Below, piece by piece: positions 1 to 7,770 of a stretch of 64,000 nt of DNA; the stretch's first letter is position 1; every line of letters begins with the position of its first letter. Origin of the DNA: Azospirillum thiophilum (GTDB lineage: Bacteria > Pseudomonadota > Alphaproteobacteria > Azospirillales > Azospirillaceae); NCBI RefSeq assembly GCF_001305595.1, contig NZ_CP012403.1, positions 642,501 to 706,500 on the forward strand. The letters run 5' to 3'. A program made the position numbers and the translations under genes. A model generated the notes under the pieces. That model saw only the letters and a program-made list of their open reading frames with translations, was not told where the DNA came from and searched no databases.

Positions 1-431
1 GCCCGGCCGTGATAGCCGCCCAGCGCGCCGATGATGTAGGTGGAGCGACTGCCCAGTGCCGGCGGCGTGTCGATGCCGCCGGAGATCGCGATGTAGGCGC
101 GGGCGCCGCCCTTCAGATAGTCGAAGGACAGCACCTGTCCGGCGCGGACCGGGAAGGCCGTCCATGCCGGGTGCGGTTCGCCGTCGACCCGTGCCGGCAG
201 GTCGGCGCCGGCGACGGCGACGGTCGCGTCCACCTCGAACTCGAGCTGCGGGCCCATGAAGACCGCCTCCAGGGCGGCGGCGCCTTCGGGGTTGCCGACC
301 AGCAGGTTGGCGGCGCGCAGCGCGTAGCGGTCCATCGCCCCCGACATCGGGATGCCGAGATGGAAATAGCCGGGCCGGCCGAGATCCTGGACCGTCGTCA
401 GCAGGCCGGGGTTGAGAACCTTAAACGCCAT
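1..431 (-). CDS. pxpC: 5-oxoprolinase subunit C / biotin-dependent carboxyltransferase family (partial)
   Basis: This is the N-terminal part of a KipA/PxpC protein; the gene runs off the left edge, so the C-terminus is not seen. With PxpA and PxpB the family forms the ATP-dependent 5-oxoprolinase that opens 5-oxoproline to glutamate, and the same fold makes up part of the urea carboxylase carboxyltransferase domain. The visible protein begins MAFKVLNPGLLTTVQDLGR and continues with the family motif GIPMSGAMDRYALRAAN. The ATG at 431 lies inside the end of pxpB, an 11-base overlap that implies translational coupling. The identification is firm; the exact substrate is inferred. Confidence 0.9.
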   Translation of the reverse strand, partial: MAFKVLNPGLLTTVQDLGRPGYFHLGIPMSGAMDRYALRAANLLVGNPEGAAALEAVFMGPQLEFEVDATVAVAGADLPARVDGEPHPAWTAFPVRAGQVLSFDYLKGGARAYIAISGGIDTPPALGSRSTYIIGALGGYHGR

Positions 432-1296
432 GGAGGGTCTCCATCAGCCGCTGGTTGGTGCCGTCGATGTCCGCGTTGAAGCCGTCGAGGTCGAAGGTGA
501 CCTTGCGGATGCGCGGCTCATAGCGGTTGGCCGCGACGTCGGCGGTGATGGCGTCGTACTCCTCGCGGTCGATCGGCTTCCATTTCACGATGTCGCCCGG
601 CCGGAAAAACACCATGAACTCGCGCAGATAGGAGACCTTCTGGGTCGGGTCGTAGATCGGCATCGGCGTGATGCCGAACATCTGGTAGCCGCCGGCCCCG
701 CGCACGGAATAGACGCAGCCGAAGCAGCCGCCATGGCCGATGGTGTGCTTGGGCGTGTCGGTGCGCGGGCGCAGGTATTTCGGCACCTGGATCTGCCGCG
801 ACCGTTCGACCAGCTGGTAGAGGAAGGGCAGGCCGGCGACGAACCCAACCATCGAGACGAACCAGGGGGCGGCATGGTGGGCGTGGATGAACTGCTCCAC
901 CGTGTCGTAGCCGTTCATCCGCGCCGCATAGTCCAGATCCGTGCTCTGGGGATCCTGGTGCCGCTCGCGGAAGCGCCTCAGCGTCTCGGTGGTCCAGGGA
1001 TCGCGGTAGAAGACCGGGACTTCGATGATGCGGGTCTCCAGCCGCTTGTCAGCCTGCTCCGCCGCCTGTTCGAGCGCTTGCAACGCGCCCATCAGGGCAT
1101 CGGGCGCGATGCGGTCGGGATCGAACTTGATCTGGAAGCTGCCGTTGGCCGGGCAGATCTCGGTGATTCCCTCGATCCGCGCGGCGCGGACCGCATTGGT
1201 GATCGACATGCTCTTGAAGAAGGCTTCGAGCGACATCTCCTCGTCCATCTCGACGAAGATGTGCTCGTCGCCACCGTAGGAATAGCGGGTCTGCAT
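421..1296 (-). CDS. pxpB: 5-oxoprolinase subunit B (KipI / allophanate hydrolase subunit 1 family)
   Basis: This is a 291-residue cytoplasmic protein of the KipI/AHS1 family, the partner of PxpC. The C-terminal half shows the cyclophilin-like part with a VYSVRGAGGYQMFGITP segment, equivalent to the conserved stretch ending in GRTP in KipI. It is longer than the usual 210-240 residues because of an N-terminal extension (first 60 or so residues starting MQTRYSYGGDEHIFVEM). It follows accC by nine bases and overlaps pxpC, so the genes form one operon. Presence of accC and accB in the same operon suggests that the PxpBC pair may act as a biotin-dependent carboxyltransferase. Confidence 0.88.
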   Translation of the reverse strand: MQTRYSYGGDEHIFVEMDEEMSLEAFFKSMSITNAVRAARIEGITEICPANGSFQIKFDPDRIAPDALMGALQALEQAAEQADKRLETRIIEVPVFYRDPWTTETLRRFRERHQDPQSTDLDYAARMNGYDTVEQFIHAHHAAPWFVSMVGFVAGLPFLYQLVERSRQIQVPKYLRPRTDTPKHTIGHGGCFGCVYSVRGAGGYQMFGITPMPIYDPTQKVSYLREFMVFFRPGDIVKWKPIDREEYDAITADVAANRYEPRIRKVTFDLDGFNADIDGTNQRLMETLHGV

Positions 1297-1305
1297 CCGG
1301 TGCTC

Positions 1306-2685
1306 CTATTGCGCGGCCTTCGGGGGAGTGAATGCGGGGTTCCCGGCCAGCCAGCCTTCCAGGAACCGGGTGTGCGCCTTGCCCGCCCGGACATCCGGAT
1401 CGGCGGCAAGCGCCTTGTGCAGCGGGATGGTGGTCTTGACGCCGGTGACGGCGAAGCCTTCCAGCGCCGCGGCGAGGCGGTCGATGGCCTCGGCACGGGT
1501 CGCGCCATGGACGATCAGCTTGCCGAGCAGCGAATCGTAGAAGGGTGGAACCGTGTAGCCCTCGTAGATCATGCCGTCGAAGCGCACCGCCGGGTCCTGC
1601 GGCACGGCCAGCCTTTCGATGGTGCCGGGATCGGGCATGAAGCCGGCTGCCGGATCCTCGGCATTGATGCGCACTTCGATGGCGTGGCCGGTCCGCATCA
1701 CCCGATCCTGGGTGACGGGCAGCGGCTCGCCGCCGGCGATGCGGATCATCGCCGCCACCAGATCGATGCCGGTGATCATCTCCGTCACCGGATGCTCGAC
1801 CTGGATGCGGGTGTTCATCTCGATGAAGTAGAAGGCGCCGGTCGTCTCGTCATAGAGATATTCCAGCGTGCCGGCGCCGCGGTAGCCGACGCTTTCGGCC
1901 AGATCGACGGCCGAGGCGCACAGCCGCGCCCGGGTGGCCTCGTCGAGGCAGGCGGCCGGCGCCTCCTCCCACACCTTCTGGCGACGGCGCTGGAGCGAGC
2001 ATTCGCGCTCGAAGCAATGCACCGCCCGCGTGCCGTCGCCGAGGATCTGCACCTCGATGTGGCGGGCATTGTCGATGATCCGCTCCAGATAGAGCCCGCC
2101 GTCGCCGAAGGCGGCCTGGGCCTCCGACTGCGCCTGCGGGGCGAGGCGGCGCAGCTCGTCCGGCGTCTCGGCGATGCGGATGCCGCGCCCGCCGCCGCCG
2201 GCCGCCGCCTTGATCATCACCGGATAGCCGATGTCCTCCGCGGCGGCGAGCGCCGCCTCGACATCGGCGACACGCCCCTGCGAGCCGGGCACCACCGGCA
2301 CGCCGGCTGCGATGGCGGCGGTGCGGGCGGCGGCCTTGTCGCCCATGCGGCGGATGGTGTCTGCCTTCGGCCCGACGAAGACCAGCCCGAACGCTTCCAC
2401 CATCTCGGCGAACTCGGCGTTCTCGGCCAGGAAACCATAGCCGGGATGGATGGCGTCGCAGCCGGCTTCCCGCGCCGCGGCGACCAGCCCGGCGGCGTTG
2501 AGGTAGGAGTGGCGGGCGGCCGGACGGCCGACGCAGACCGCTCCATCGGCAAGCCGGACCGCCAGCATGTCGCGGTCGGCTTCGGAATAGGCCTGGACCG
2601 TTTCGATCCCCAGGCTTCTGGCGGCGCGGATGATCCGCACCGCGATCTCGCCGCGGTTGGCGATGAACAGGCGACGGATCGTCAT
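1306..2685 (-). CDS. accC: biotin carboxylase subunit (AccC-type)
   Basis: The 459-residue protein carries the full biotin carboxylase architecture: an N-terminal domain beginning MTIRRLFIANRGEIAVRI, an ATP-grasp domain with the glycine-rich loop GGGGRG at residues 163-168, and the EMNTRIQVEHPVTE catalytic segment. It would carboxylate the biotin on a carrier protein using ATP and bicarbonate. The start at 2685 is preferred to an in-frame ATG at 2718 because it matches the family N-terminus; it is four bases from the end of accB. Being embedded between pxp genes, it is probably a dedicated copy rather than the fatty-acid acetyl-CoA carboxylase subunit, though that is inference. Confidence 0.93.
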   Translation of the reverse strand: MTIRRLFIANRGEIAVRIIRAARSLGIETVQAYSEADRDMLAVRLADGAVCVGRPAARHSYLNAAGLVAAAREAGCDAIHPGYGFLAENAEFAEMVEAFGLVFVGPKADTIRRMGDKAAARTAAIAAGVPVVPGSQGRVADVEAALAAAEDIGYPVMIKAAAGGGGRGIRIAETPDELRRLAPQAQSEAQAAFGDGGLYLERIIDNARHIEVQILGDGTRAVHCFERECSLQRRRQKVWEEAPAACLDEATRARLCASAVDLAESVGYRGAGTLEYLYDETTGAFYFIEMNTRIQVEHPVTEMITGIDLVAAMIRIAGGEPLPVTQDRVMRTGHAIEVRINAEDPAAGFMPDPGTIERLAVPQDPAVRFDGMIYEGYTVPPFYDSLLGKLIVHGATRAEAIDRLAAALEGFAVTGVKTTIPLHKALAADPDVRAGKAHTRFLEGWLAGNPAFTPPKAAQ

Positions 2686-2689
2686 CGTC

Positions 2690-2926
2690 TCAGCCTTCCA
2701 GTTCGACGAGGACCGCACCGGCCATCACCGGCTCCTCGTCCTCCACCGCGAAACTCAAGATGGTGCCGGCGACGTCGGCCCTGATCTCGTTGAAGCTCTT
2801 CATGACCTCGACCAGGCCGATGACGTCGCCCGGCTCCACCCGGTCGCCGACCTCCTTGAAGGGCGGCTGGTCTGGCGCGGGGCGCCGGTAGAAGGAGCCG
2901 GGCAAGGGAGAGCGGATCTCGGGCAT
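2690..2926 (-). CDS. accB: short biotin carboxyl carrier protein (AccB-type)
   Basis: This is a 78-residue single biotinyl domain. The biotinylation motif is EVMKS with the target lysine at residue 43, instead of the commoner EAMKM. It lacks the long N-terminal region of housekeeping AccB (about 150 residues), so it is a minimal carrier. Standing between pxpA and accC, it should shuttle carboxybiotin between the biotin carboxylase and a carboxyltransferase, for which PxpBC are the obvious local candidates. Confidence 0.9.
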   Translation of the reverse strand: MPEIRSPLPGSFYRRPAPDQPPFKEVGDRVEPGDVIGLVEVMKSFNEIRADVAGTILSFAVEDEEPVMAGAVLVELEG

Positions 2927-3011
2927 CGAAACAATCCTTCTTGAGCGGGCCTTCGGGGGCGGGAGGAGGAAGGCCGGAGGTTCCGGGTGTGTCTGTCCGG
3001 GGCTGCGGCGA

Positions 3012-3785
3012 TCAGGTGGAGTGGGCGGCCAGATCGGCGGCCGCGACGATGCGGATGCCGTCCTTCAGCAGGGCGCTGCGCAAGGCGGTGCCGATCGCCA
3101 GAGCCCCCGGCGTGTCGGAATGGAAGCAGATCGAGTCGAAGGCGATGTCGATGTCGTCGCCGTCGACCGTGCGGACCTTGCCGTCGCGGCAGGCACGGAC
3201 GCACTTGTCGGCGACCTCCGCCGGATCGAGCGGGCGCATGCGGCGGGCGAAGACGATCGAGCCGCTGCGGTCATAATCGCGGTCGGCGTAGAATTCACGG
3301 ATCACCGGCAGGCCGGCGGCCCGGGCGACCGCGCAGGTCTTCGACACCTCCATGCAGAACAGCAGCGTATCCGGGCTGGATTTCAGCAGCGCGTCGACCA
3401 TCAGGCGCGACAGGGTCTCGTCCTTCGCGGCCTCCATGTAGAGGGCGCCGTGCGGTTTGACGTGCTGCAGGCGGGTTCCGTGCCGGCGGGTGAATTCGCG
3501 CAGCGCGCCGACCTGATAGAGGATGTCGTTCACCAGCTCGTCGGGCTTGGCCTGGATGACGCGGCGGCCGAAGCCCTGGAGATCGCGGTATCCTGGGTGG
3601 GCACCGAGCGCCACGCCACGTTCGACGCCCAGACGCACCACGCGATCCATCAGGTTCGGATCGCCTGCATGGAAGCCGGTGGCGACATTGGCCGAGCTGA
3701 TGAGATCCATCAGCGCGTCGTCGGTGGCCTCGCCGAGAGTCCATTGGCCGTACCCCTCGCCGAGGTCACAGTTGAGATCGACCAT
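3012..3785 (-). CDS. pxpA: 5-oxoprolinase subunit A (LamB/YcsF family)
   Basis: The 257-residue protein begins MVDLNCDLGEGYGQW, the signature opening of the LamB/YcsF family, and has the conserved SANVATGFHAGDP and KPHGALYMEA segments expected of this metal-dependent barrel. It is the hydrolytic subunit of 5-oxoprolinase and acts in the cytoplasm. An upstream in-frame ATG at 3869 would add 28 unconserved residues, so the ATG at 3785 was chosen. It is the first gene of the minus-strand operon pxpA-accB-accC-pxpB-pxpC and is divergent from a LysR gene that probably controls it. Confidence 0.92.
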   Translation of the reverse strand: MVDLNCDLGEGYGQWTLGEATDDALMDLISSANVATGFHAGDPNLMDRVVRLGVERGVALGAHPGYRDLQGFGRRVIQAKPDELVNDILYQVGALREFTRRHGTRLQHVKPHGALYMEAAKDETLSRLMVDALLKSSPDTLLFCMEVSKTCAVARAAGLPVIREFYADRDYDRSGSIVFARRMRPLDPAEVADKCVRACRDGKVRTVDGDDIDIAFDSICFHSDTPGALAIGTALRSALLKDGIRIVAAADLAAHST

Positions 3786-4066
3786 TGTGCGAGCCAACGC
3801 CTTACTCCCTTGCTTGCTTGTGGGCCGGACTTGCCCCGAGTTGAGTTTCAAGAATGGCTGCCTTGCCATATGAGCGTATGTTGTTTGCGTTGCTTTGCAA
3901 TTTTTAATTTTTTAGATTGCTTTATCGATTTTTCAGATGGGAAAATCCGCCTCGAAATCAGGCAGAAAAGCCAATTTCAGCGGGTCTTTGCCAGGAACTT
4001 TGTGTCTATGAATTAGGCATATTCTGATATTCCGATAAATGAGCACGCCAAAATCCGGGGGGCGAG
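3786..4066. promoter_or_regulatory. divergent promoter region between pxpA and a LysR gene
   Basis: These 281 bases separate the pxpA operon (minus) from the LysR gene (plus). The stretch at about 3895-3990 is strongly AT-rich for this genome; 18 of the 60 bases at 3901-3960 are G or C. Such placement is typical of a LysR-regulated divergent promoter. No operator could be assigned with confidence by eye. Confidence 0.5.
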
Positions 4067-4978
4067 ATGCTGAATTTCCGCCATGTGAAATATTTCATCG
4101 CCACCGCCAATCTGGGACAGGTGTCGCGTGCCGCGCGCGAGCTGTCGATTTCGCAATCGGCGATCACCTCGGCGATCAAGGAGCTTGAAGCGGAGGTGGG
4201 CGGGCGTCTGTTCGTCCGCACCGCACAGGGGATGGAACTGACCGACACCGGCCGCCGCTTCCTGGCGGCAAGCCATCGCATCATGGCGAGCGTGGAGGAG
4301 GCCCTGCATCCTGCCGACACCGCGGCGGAGATCGCCGGCAGCCTGACGATCGGTGCCAGCTATACGGTGCTGGGATATTTCCTGCCGCAGCATCTGGAGC
4401 GGTTGGAGCGGCGCTATCCAAATCTGCGCCTCCATATCCATGAACTGACGCGTGAGATGATCGAGGACAATCTGATCACCGGCCGGCTGGACATGGCGGT
4501 GGTCCTGACCTCCAACATCAGCAATCCGGAATTGACGACCGAAACGCTGACCGGGAGCCAGCGGCGGCTGTGGGTCCCGGCCGGGCATCGGCTGCTTGAG
4601 CTCGATTCGGTGGGATTGCAGGACGTGGCGGAGCACCCCTACATCATGCTGACCGTGGACGAAGCCGCCCATTGGACGACACGCTACTGGAGCGCCTCGC
4701 CCTTCCGCCCCAATGTCCGGCTGCGCACCTCATCGATCGAGGCGGTGCGTTCCACCGTGGCCAACGGCCAGGGGGTGACCATCCTGTCCGACATGGTGTA
4801 CCGGCCATGGTCACTCGAAGGGAAACGCATCGAGACGATCATCATGCGCGAGCGCGTACCGGCCATGGATGTCGGGCTGGCCTGGCGCCAGGGGGTCGAA
4901 CTGACGCCGGCCATGCGCTTGTTCCGCACCCATTTCAGCGAGGTCTACCAGACCCCGCAGAGCCGCATGCCGCGGTGA
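4067..4978 (+). CDS. LysR-family transcriptional regulator, probable regulator of the pxp operon
   Basis: The 303-residue protein has an N-terminal winged helix-turn-helix (residues about 1-60, beginning MLNFRHVKYFIATANLGQ with the SQSAITSAIKELE recognition helix) and a C-terminal periplasmic-binding-like effector domain. It would act as a cytoplasmic DNA-binding regulator. Its divergent position next to pxpA suggests it responds to 5-oxoproline or a related metabolite. The effector is not deducible from sequence. It converges with etfA at the other end. Confidence 0.9.
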   Translation: MLNFRHVKYFIATANLGQVSRAARELSISQSAITSAIKELEAEVGGRLFVRTAQGMELTDTGRRFLAASHRIMASVEEALHPADTAAEIAGSLTIGASYTVLGYFLPQHLERLERRYPNLRLHIHELTREMIEDNLITGRLDMAVVLTSNISNPELTTETLTGSQRRLWVPAGHRLLELDSVGLQDVAEHPYIMLTVDEAAHWTTRYWSASPFRPNVRLRTSSIEAVRSTVANGQGVTILSDMVYRPWSLEGKRIETIIMRERVPAMDVGLAWRQGVELTPAMRLFRTHFSEVYQTPQSRMPR

Positions 4979-5028
4979 GCGCATCGGCCGGAACCCGGTT
5001 GGAACCCATAATGCTCAGGGCTGCTTGA

Positions 5029-5955
5029 TCAGAGCGCCTGTTGCAGCTCCGGCACGGCCTTGAACAGGTCGGCGACGAGGCCGTAATCGGCGACCTGGAA
5101 GATCGGCGCCTCCTCGTCCTTGTTGATGGCGACGATGACCTTGCTGTCCTTCATGCCGGCCAGATGCTGGATCGCGCCGGAGATGCCGACGGCGATGTAG
5201 AGGTCCGGCGCCACGATCTTGCCGGTCTGGCCGACCTGATAGTCGTTCGGCACGAAGCCGGCATCGACGGCGGCACGGCTTGCACCCACGGCGGCGCCCA
5301 GCCTGTCGGCCAGCGCCTCCAGCATTGGGAAATTATCGCCCGACTGCATGCCGCGCCCGCCCGACACGACGATGCGCGCGCTGGTCAGCTCCGGCCGCTC
5401 CGACTTCGACAGCTCGGCCGAGACGAAGCCCGACAGGCCGGGATCGGCCACGGCGGCGACCGGCTCCACCGGGGCGCTTCCGCCGGAGCCTGCCGCCTCG
5501 AAGGCGGTGGTGCGGACGGTGAGGATCTTCACCGGGTCGGCGGACTGCACGGTGGCGATGGCGTTGCCGGCATAGATCGGCCGCTCGAAGCTGTCGACCG
5601 AGACCACCGCGGTGATGTCGGAGATCATCGCCACGTCGAGCAGCGCCGCGACCCGCGGCAGCACGTTCTTGCCCGTCGAAGTGGCGGCGGCGAGGATATG
5701 GCCGTAGCCGGGGGCGAGCGACACCAGCAGCGCCGCCAGCGGTTCGGCAAGGGCGTGCTCATAGGCGGCATCGTCGGCGACCAGCACCTTGGCGACACCG
5801 TCCAGCCTGGAGGCTGCGTCGGCGGCGGACGCGGCGTTGCGGCCGGCGACCAGGACATGGATGTCGGAACCAAGCTTGGCGGCTGCGGTCACCGCATGGG
5901 CGGTGGCGGGCTTGAGGGTCGCGTTGTCGTGGTCGGCGAGGATCAGGATGGGCAT
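5029..5955 (-). CDS. etfA: electron transfer flavoprotein alpha subunit
   Basis: The 308-residue protein has the EtfA layout: an N-terminal Rossmann-like domain starting MPILILADHDN and a C-terminal FAD domain with the motif SGGRGMQSGDNF followed by the VGQTGKIVAPDLYIAVGISG segment. With EtfB it accepts electrons from acyl-CoA and 2-hydroxyacid dehydrogenases and passes them to ETF-quinone oxidoreductase. It is the last gene of a long minus-strand operon and is separated from etfB by 190 bases holding a palindromic repeat. Both an FAD-linked hydroxyacid dehydrogenase and an acyl-CoA dehydrogenase are encoded in the same island and are likely donors. Confidence 0.95.
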   Translation of the reverse strand: MPILILADHDNATLKPATAHAVTAAAKLGSDIHVLVAGRNAASAADAASRLDGVAKVLVADDAAYEHALAEPLAALLVSLAPGYGHILAAATSTGKNVLPRVAALLDVAMISDITAVVSVDSFERPIYAGNAIATVQSADPVKILTVRTTAFEAAGSGGSAPVEPVAAVADPGLSGFVSAELSKSERPELTSARIVVSGGRGMQSGDNFPMLEALADRLGAAVGASRAAVDAGFVPNDYQVGQTGKIVAPDLYIAVGISGAIQHLAGMKDSKVIVAINKDEEAPIFQVADYGLVADLFKAVPELQQAL

Positions 5956-6003
5956 GGGGGTTGGTCCTTTGGTAACGGAGCGGTTGAGTGTCGGCTGCGG
6001 ATG

Positions 6004-6124
6004 CCCCCTCCCTAACCCTCCCCCGTTTCACGGGAGAGGGGACTGCCGCCGCTGCGCGAGCAATTCACGCCGGCAAGCGTCCTACCCCCTCTCCCGCGGG
6101 AGCGGGGGAGGGATGGGGAGGGGG
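6004..6124. repeat. nested palindromic intergenic repeat between etfB and etfA
   Basis: The outer arms at 6004-6025 and 6103-6124 are 22-base inverted repeats with two mismatches (C-rich left arm, G-rich right arm). Inside them, 6031-6041 (CGGGAGAGGGG) and 6086-6096 (CCCCTCTCCCG) are perfect inverted repeats. The transcript would fold into a long hairpin. Elements of this look are dispersed between genes in many alphaproteobacterial genomes. Its position inside an operon could lower the level of etfA relative to etfB or stabilise upstream mRNA. Confidence 0.75.
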
Positions 6125-6145
6125 CAAACGGGACGGCCACTCCCC

Positions 6146-6895
6146 TCAGATCACGCGCGCTTCGGTCTTCAGCTTGTCGACCAGCGCGGCGACATCGGCC
6201 ACCTTGACGCCGGCCTTGCGCTTGGGCGGCTCGACCACCTTCAAGGTCGTCAGCCGCGGCTTGACGTCGACGCCGAGCGCGTCAGGCGTGACCGTCTCCA
6301 GCGGCTTCTTCTTCGCCTTCATGATGTTGGGCAGCGAGGCATAGCGCGGTTCGTTCAGCCGCAGATCGGCGGTGACCACCGCCGGCAGCGTGAGCGACAC
6401 GACCTCCAGCCCGCCGTCGATCTCGCGCGTCACCGCGACCGTGCCGTCACCGGCGACGATCTTCGAGGCGAAGGTGCCCTGGCCCCAGCCGAGCAGCGCC
6501 GCCAGCATCTGGCCGGTCTGGTTGCAATCGTCGTCGATCGCCTGCTTGCCGAGGATCACCATCCCCGGCGCCTCCTTCTCCACCAGCGCCTTCAACACCT
6601 TGGCGACCGCCAGCGGTTCGGTCGTCCCATCGGTCTGCACCAGGATGGCGCGGTCGGCCCCCATGGCGAGTGCGGTGCGCAGCGTTTCCTGGGCCTGGGC
6701 CGGGCCGACCGACACCACGACGATCTCGGTCGCCGTGCCGGCCTCTTTCAAACGAATCGCCTCTTCGACGGCGATCTCGTCGAAGGGATTCATGCTCATC
6801 TTCACGTTGGCGGTCTCGACGCCGCTGCCATCCGCCTTCACGCGGATCTTCACATTGTAGTCGACGACCCGCTTGACGGGGACGAGGAGTTTCAT
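6146..6895 (-). CDS. etfB: electron transfer flavoprotein beta subunit
   Basis: The 249-residue protein starts MKLLVPVKRVVDYNVKIRVK, the standard EtfB opening, and contains the conserved MNPFDEIAVEEAIRLKEAG and GKQAIDDDCNQTGQMLAALL segments and a basic C-terminal region. It pairs with EtfA in an AMP- and FAD-containing heterodimer. The reading frame stays open upstream into the preceding gene, but the ATG at 6895 matches the family start. It begins five bases after the CitE-type lyase, so it is translated in the same operon. Confidence 0.96.
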   Translation of the reverse strand: MKLLVPVKRVVDYNVKIRVKADGSGVETANVKMSMNPFDEIAVEEAIRLKEAGTATEIVVVSVGPAQAQETLRTALAMGADRAILVQTDGTTEPLAVAKVLKALVEKEAPGMVILGKQAIDDDCNQTGQMLAALLGWGQGTFASKIVAGDGTVAVTREIDGGLEVVSLTLPAVVTADLRLNEPRYASLPNIMKAKKKPLETVTPDALGVDVKPRLTTLKVVEPPKRKAGVKVADVAALVDKLKTEARVI

Positions 6896-6900
6896 GGAGG

Positions 6901-7770
6901 TCAGTCCTCTTGCGGCTGGGCCGCGTTCGCGGCGCGGGACAGGATGCGGCGGGCCTTGCGCGCCATCGCCTCGTCGATCATGCGGCCATCGACCACCGCG
7001 ACGCCCTTGGCGCTTTCCGCCAGGATGCGGCGTGCCTGGGCGGCTTCGGCCTCGGTCGGGGTCAGGGTCGCATTGATGGTGGCGATCTGGCCGGGGTGGA
7101 TCGCCGCCTTCGCGCCGAAACCAAGCGCCAGGGCGGCGGCTGTCTCCCGTTCCAGCCCGGCGGCATCGTTGAGGGCGAAGAAGGGCGAATCGACCGCTTC
7201 GATGCCGGCCAGCGCCGCGGCGTTGACCAGCCGGGAGCGCGCCGACAGCAACGGCTCCCAGGCGGTGGCGCAGCCGAGGTCGGCGGACAGGTCGGCGGCG
7301 CCGAAGAACAGCGCGGCCAGCCGGGGCGATGCGCCGGCGATGTCCTCCGCTGCGGCGACGCCGCGGGCCGATTCGATCAGCGCCACCAGCGGCAACGGGG
7401 TTCCGGCTCCGGTCAGCAGCGTGTCGATCCAGCGGATCGTCTCGGCGCTGTCGACCTTCGGCACGATGAGGCAATCGGGCCGGGCGGACTGCGGCCCGCG
7501 GATCAGCGCCAGCAGATCTTCCAGCCCATCGGGCGTGACCGGCGCATTGATGCGCAGCACCCGCAGGATCGGAACGGCCGGCGGCGTGGCCAAAGCGTCC
7601 AGCGCCGTGCTGCGCGCAGCCGCCTTGTCGGCCGGCGGAACGGCGTCCTCCAGGTCGATGATCAGCACATCGGCACCGGATCGGGCGGCACGGTCGAAAC
7701 GGTCGGGCCGGGTCGCAGGGGTGAACAGCCAGCTGCGGCAGGGCTGTCCGGCAGTCAGCAGCCCGCTCAT
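6901..7770 (-). CDS. CitE/HpcH-type CoA-ester lyase, probable citramalyl-CoA or malyl-CoA lyase
   Basis: The 289-residue protein is a TIM-barrel lyase of the citrate lyase beta / malyl-CoA lyase family. Seen motifs are IDLEDAVPP (residues 38-46), VPKVDSAE, LIESARG with metal ligand Glu133, and FFGAADLSADLG with metal ligand Asp160, then AAIHPGQI. Such enzymes cleave 3-hydroxyacyl-CoA thioesters with Mg2+. Its stop-start overlap with the mesaconyl-C4-CoA hydratase-like gene suggests its substrate is citramalyl-CoA, giving acetyl-CoA and pyruvate; malyl-CoA or beta-methylmalyl-CoA are alternatives. Family assignment is firm, substrate is inferred from context. Confidence 0.82.
   Translation of the reverse strand: MSGLLTAGQPCRSWLFTPATRPDRFDRAARSGADVLIIDLEDAVPPADKAAARSTALDALATPPAVPILRVLRINAPVTPDGLEDLLALIRGPQSARPDCLIVPKVDSAETIRWIDTLLTGAGTPLPLVALIESARGVAAAEDIAGASPRLAALFFGAADLSADLGCATAWEPLLSARSRLVNAAALAGIEAVDSPFFALNDAAGLERETAAALALGFGAKAAIHPGQIATINATLTPTEAEAAQARRILAESAKGVAVVDGRMIDEAMARKARRILSRAANAAQPQED

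Noticed and set aside
412..2784. Long plus-strand open frame (790 codons) opposite pxpB and accC
   Set aside because: It is a GC-rich shadow of the minus-strand genes. Its translation has no family features and an Arg/Asp/Gly-rich composition typical of antisense frames, while the opposite strand encodes complete AccC and PxpB.
3990..4066. Possible LysR box (T-N11-A dyad) in front of the LysR gene
   Set aside because: Several AT-rich partial dyads fit loosely, but none is clearly symmetrical, so no single operator was called.
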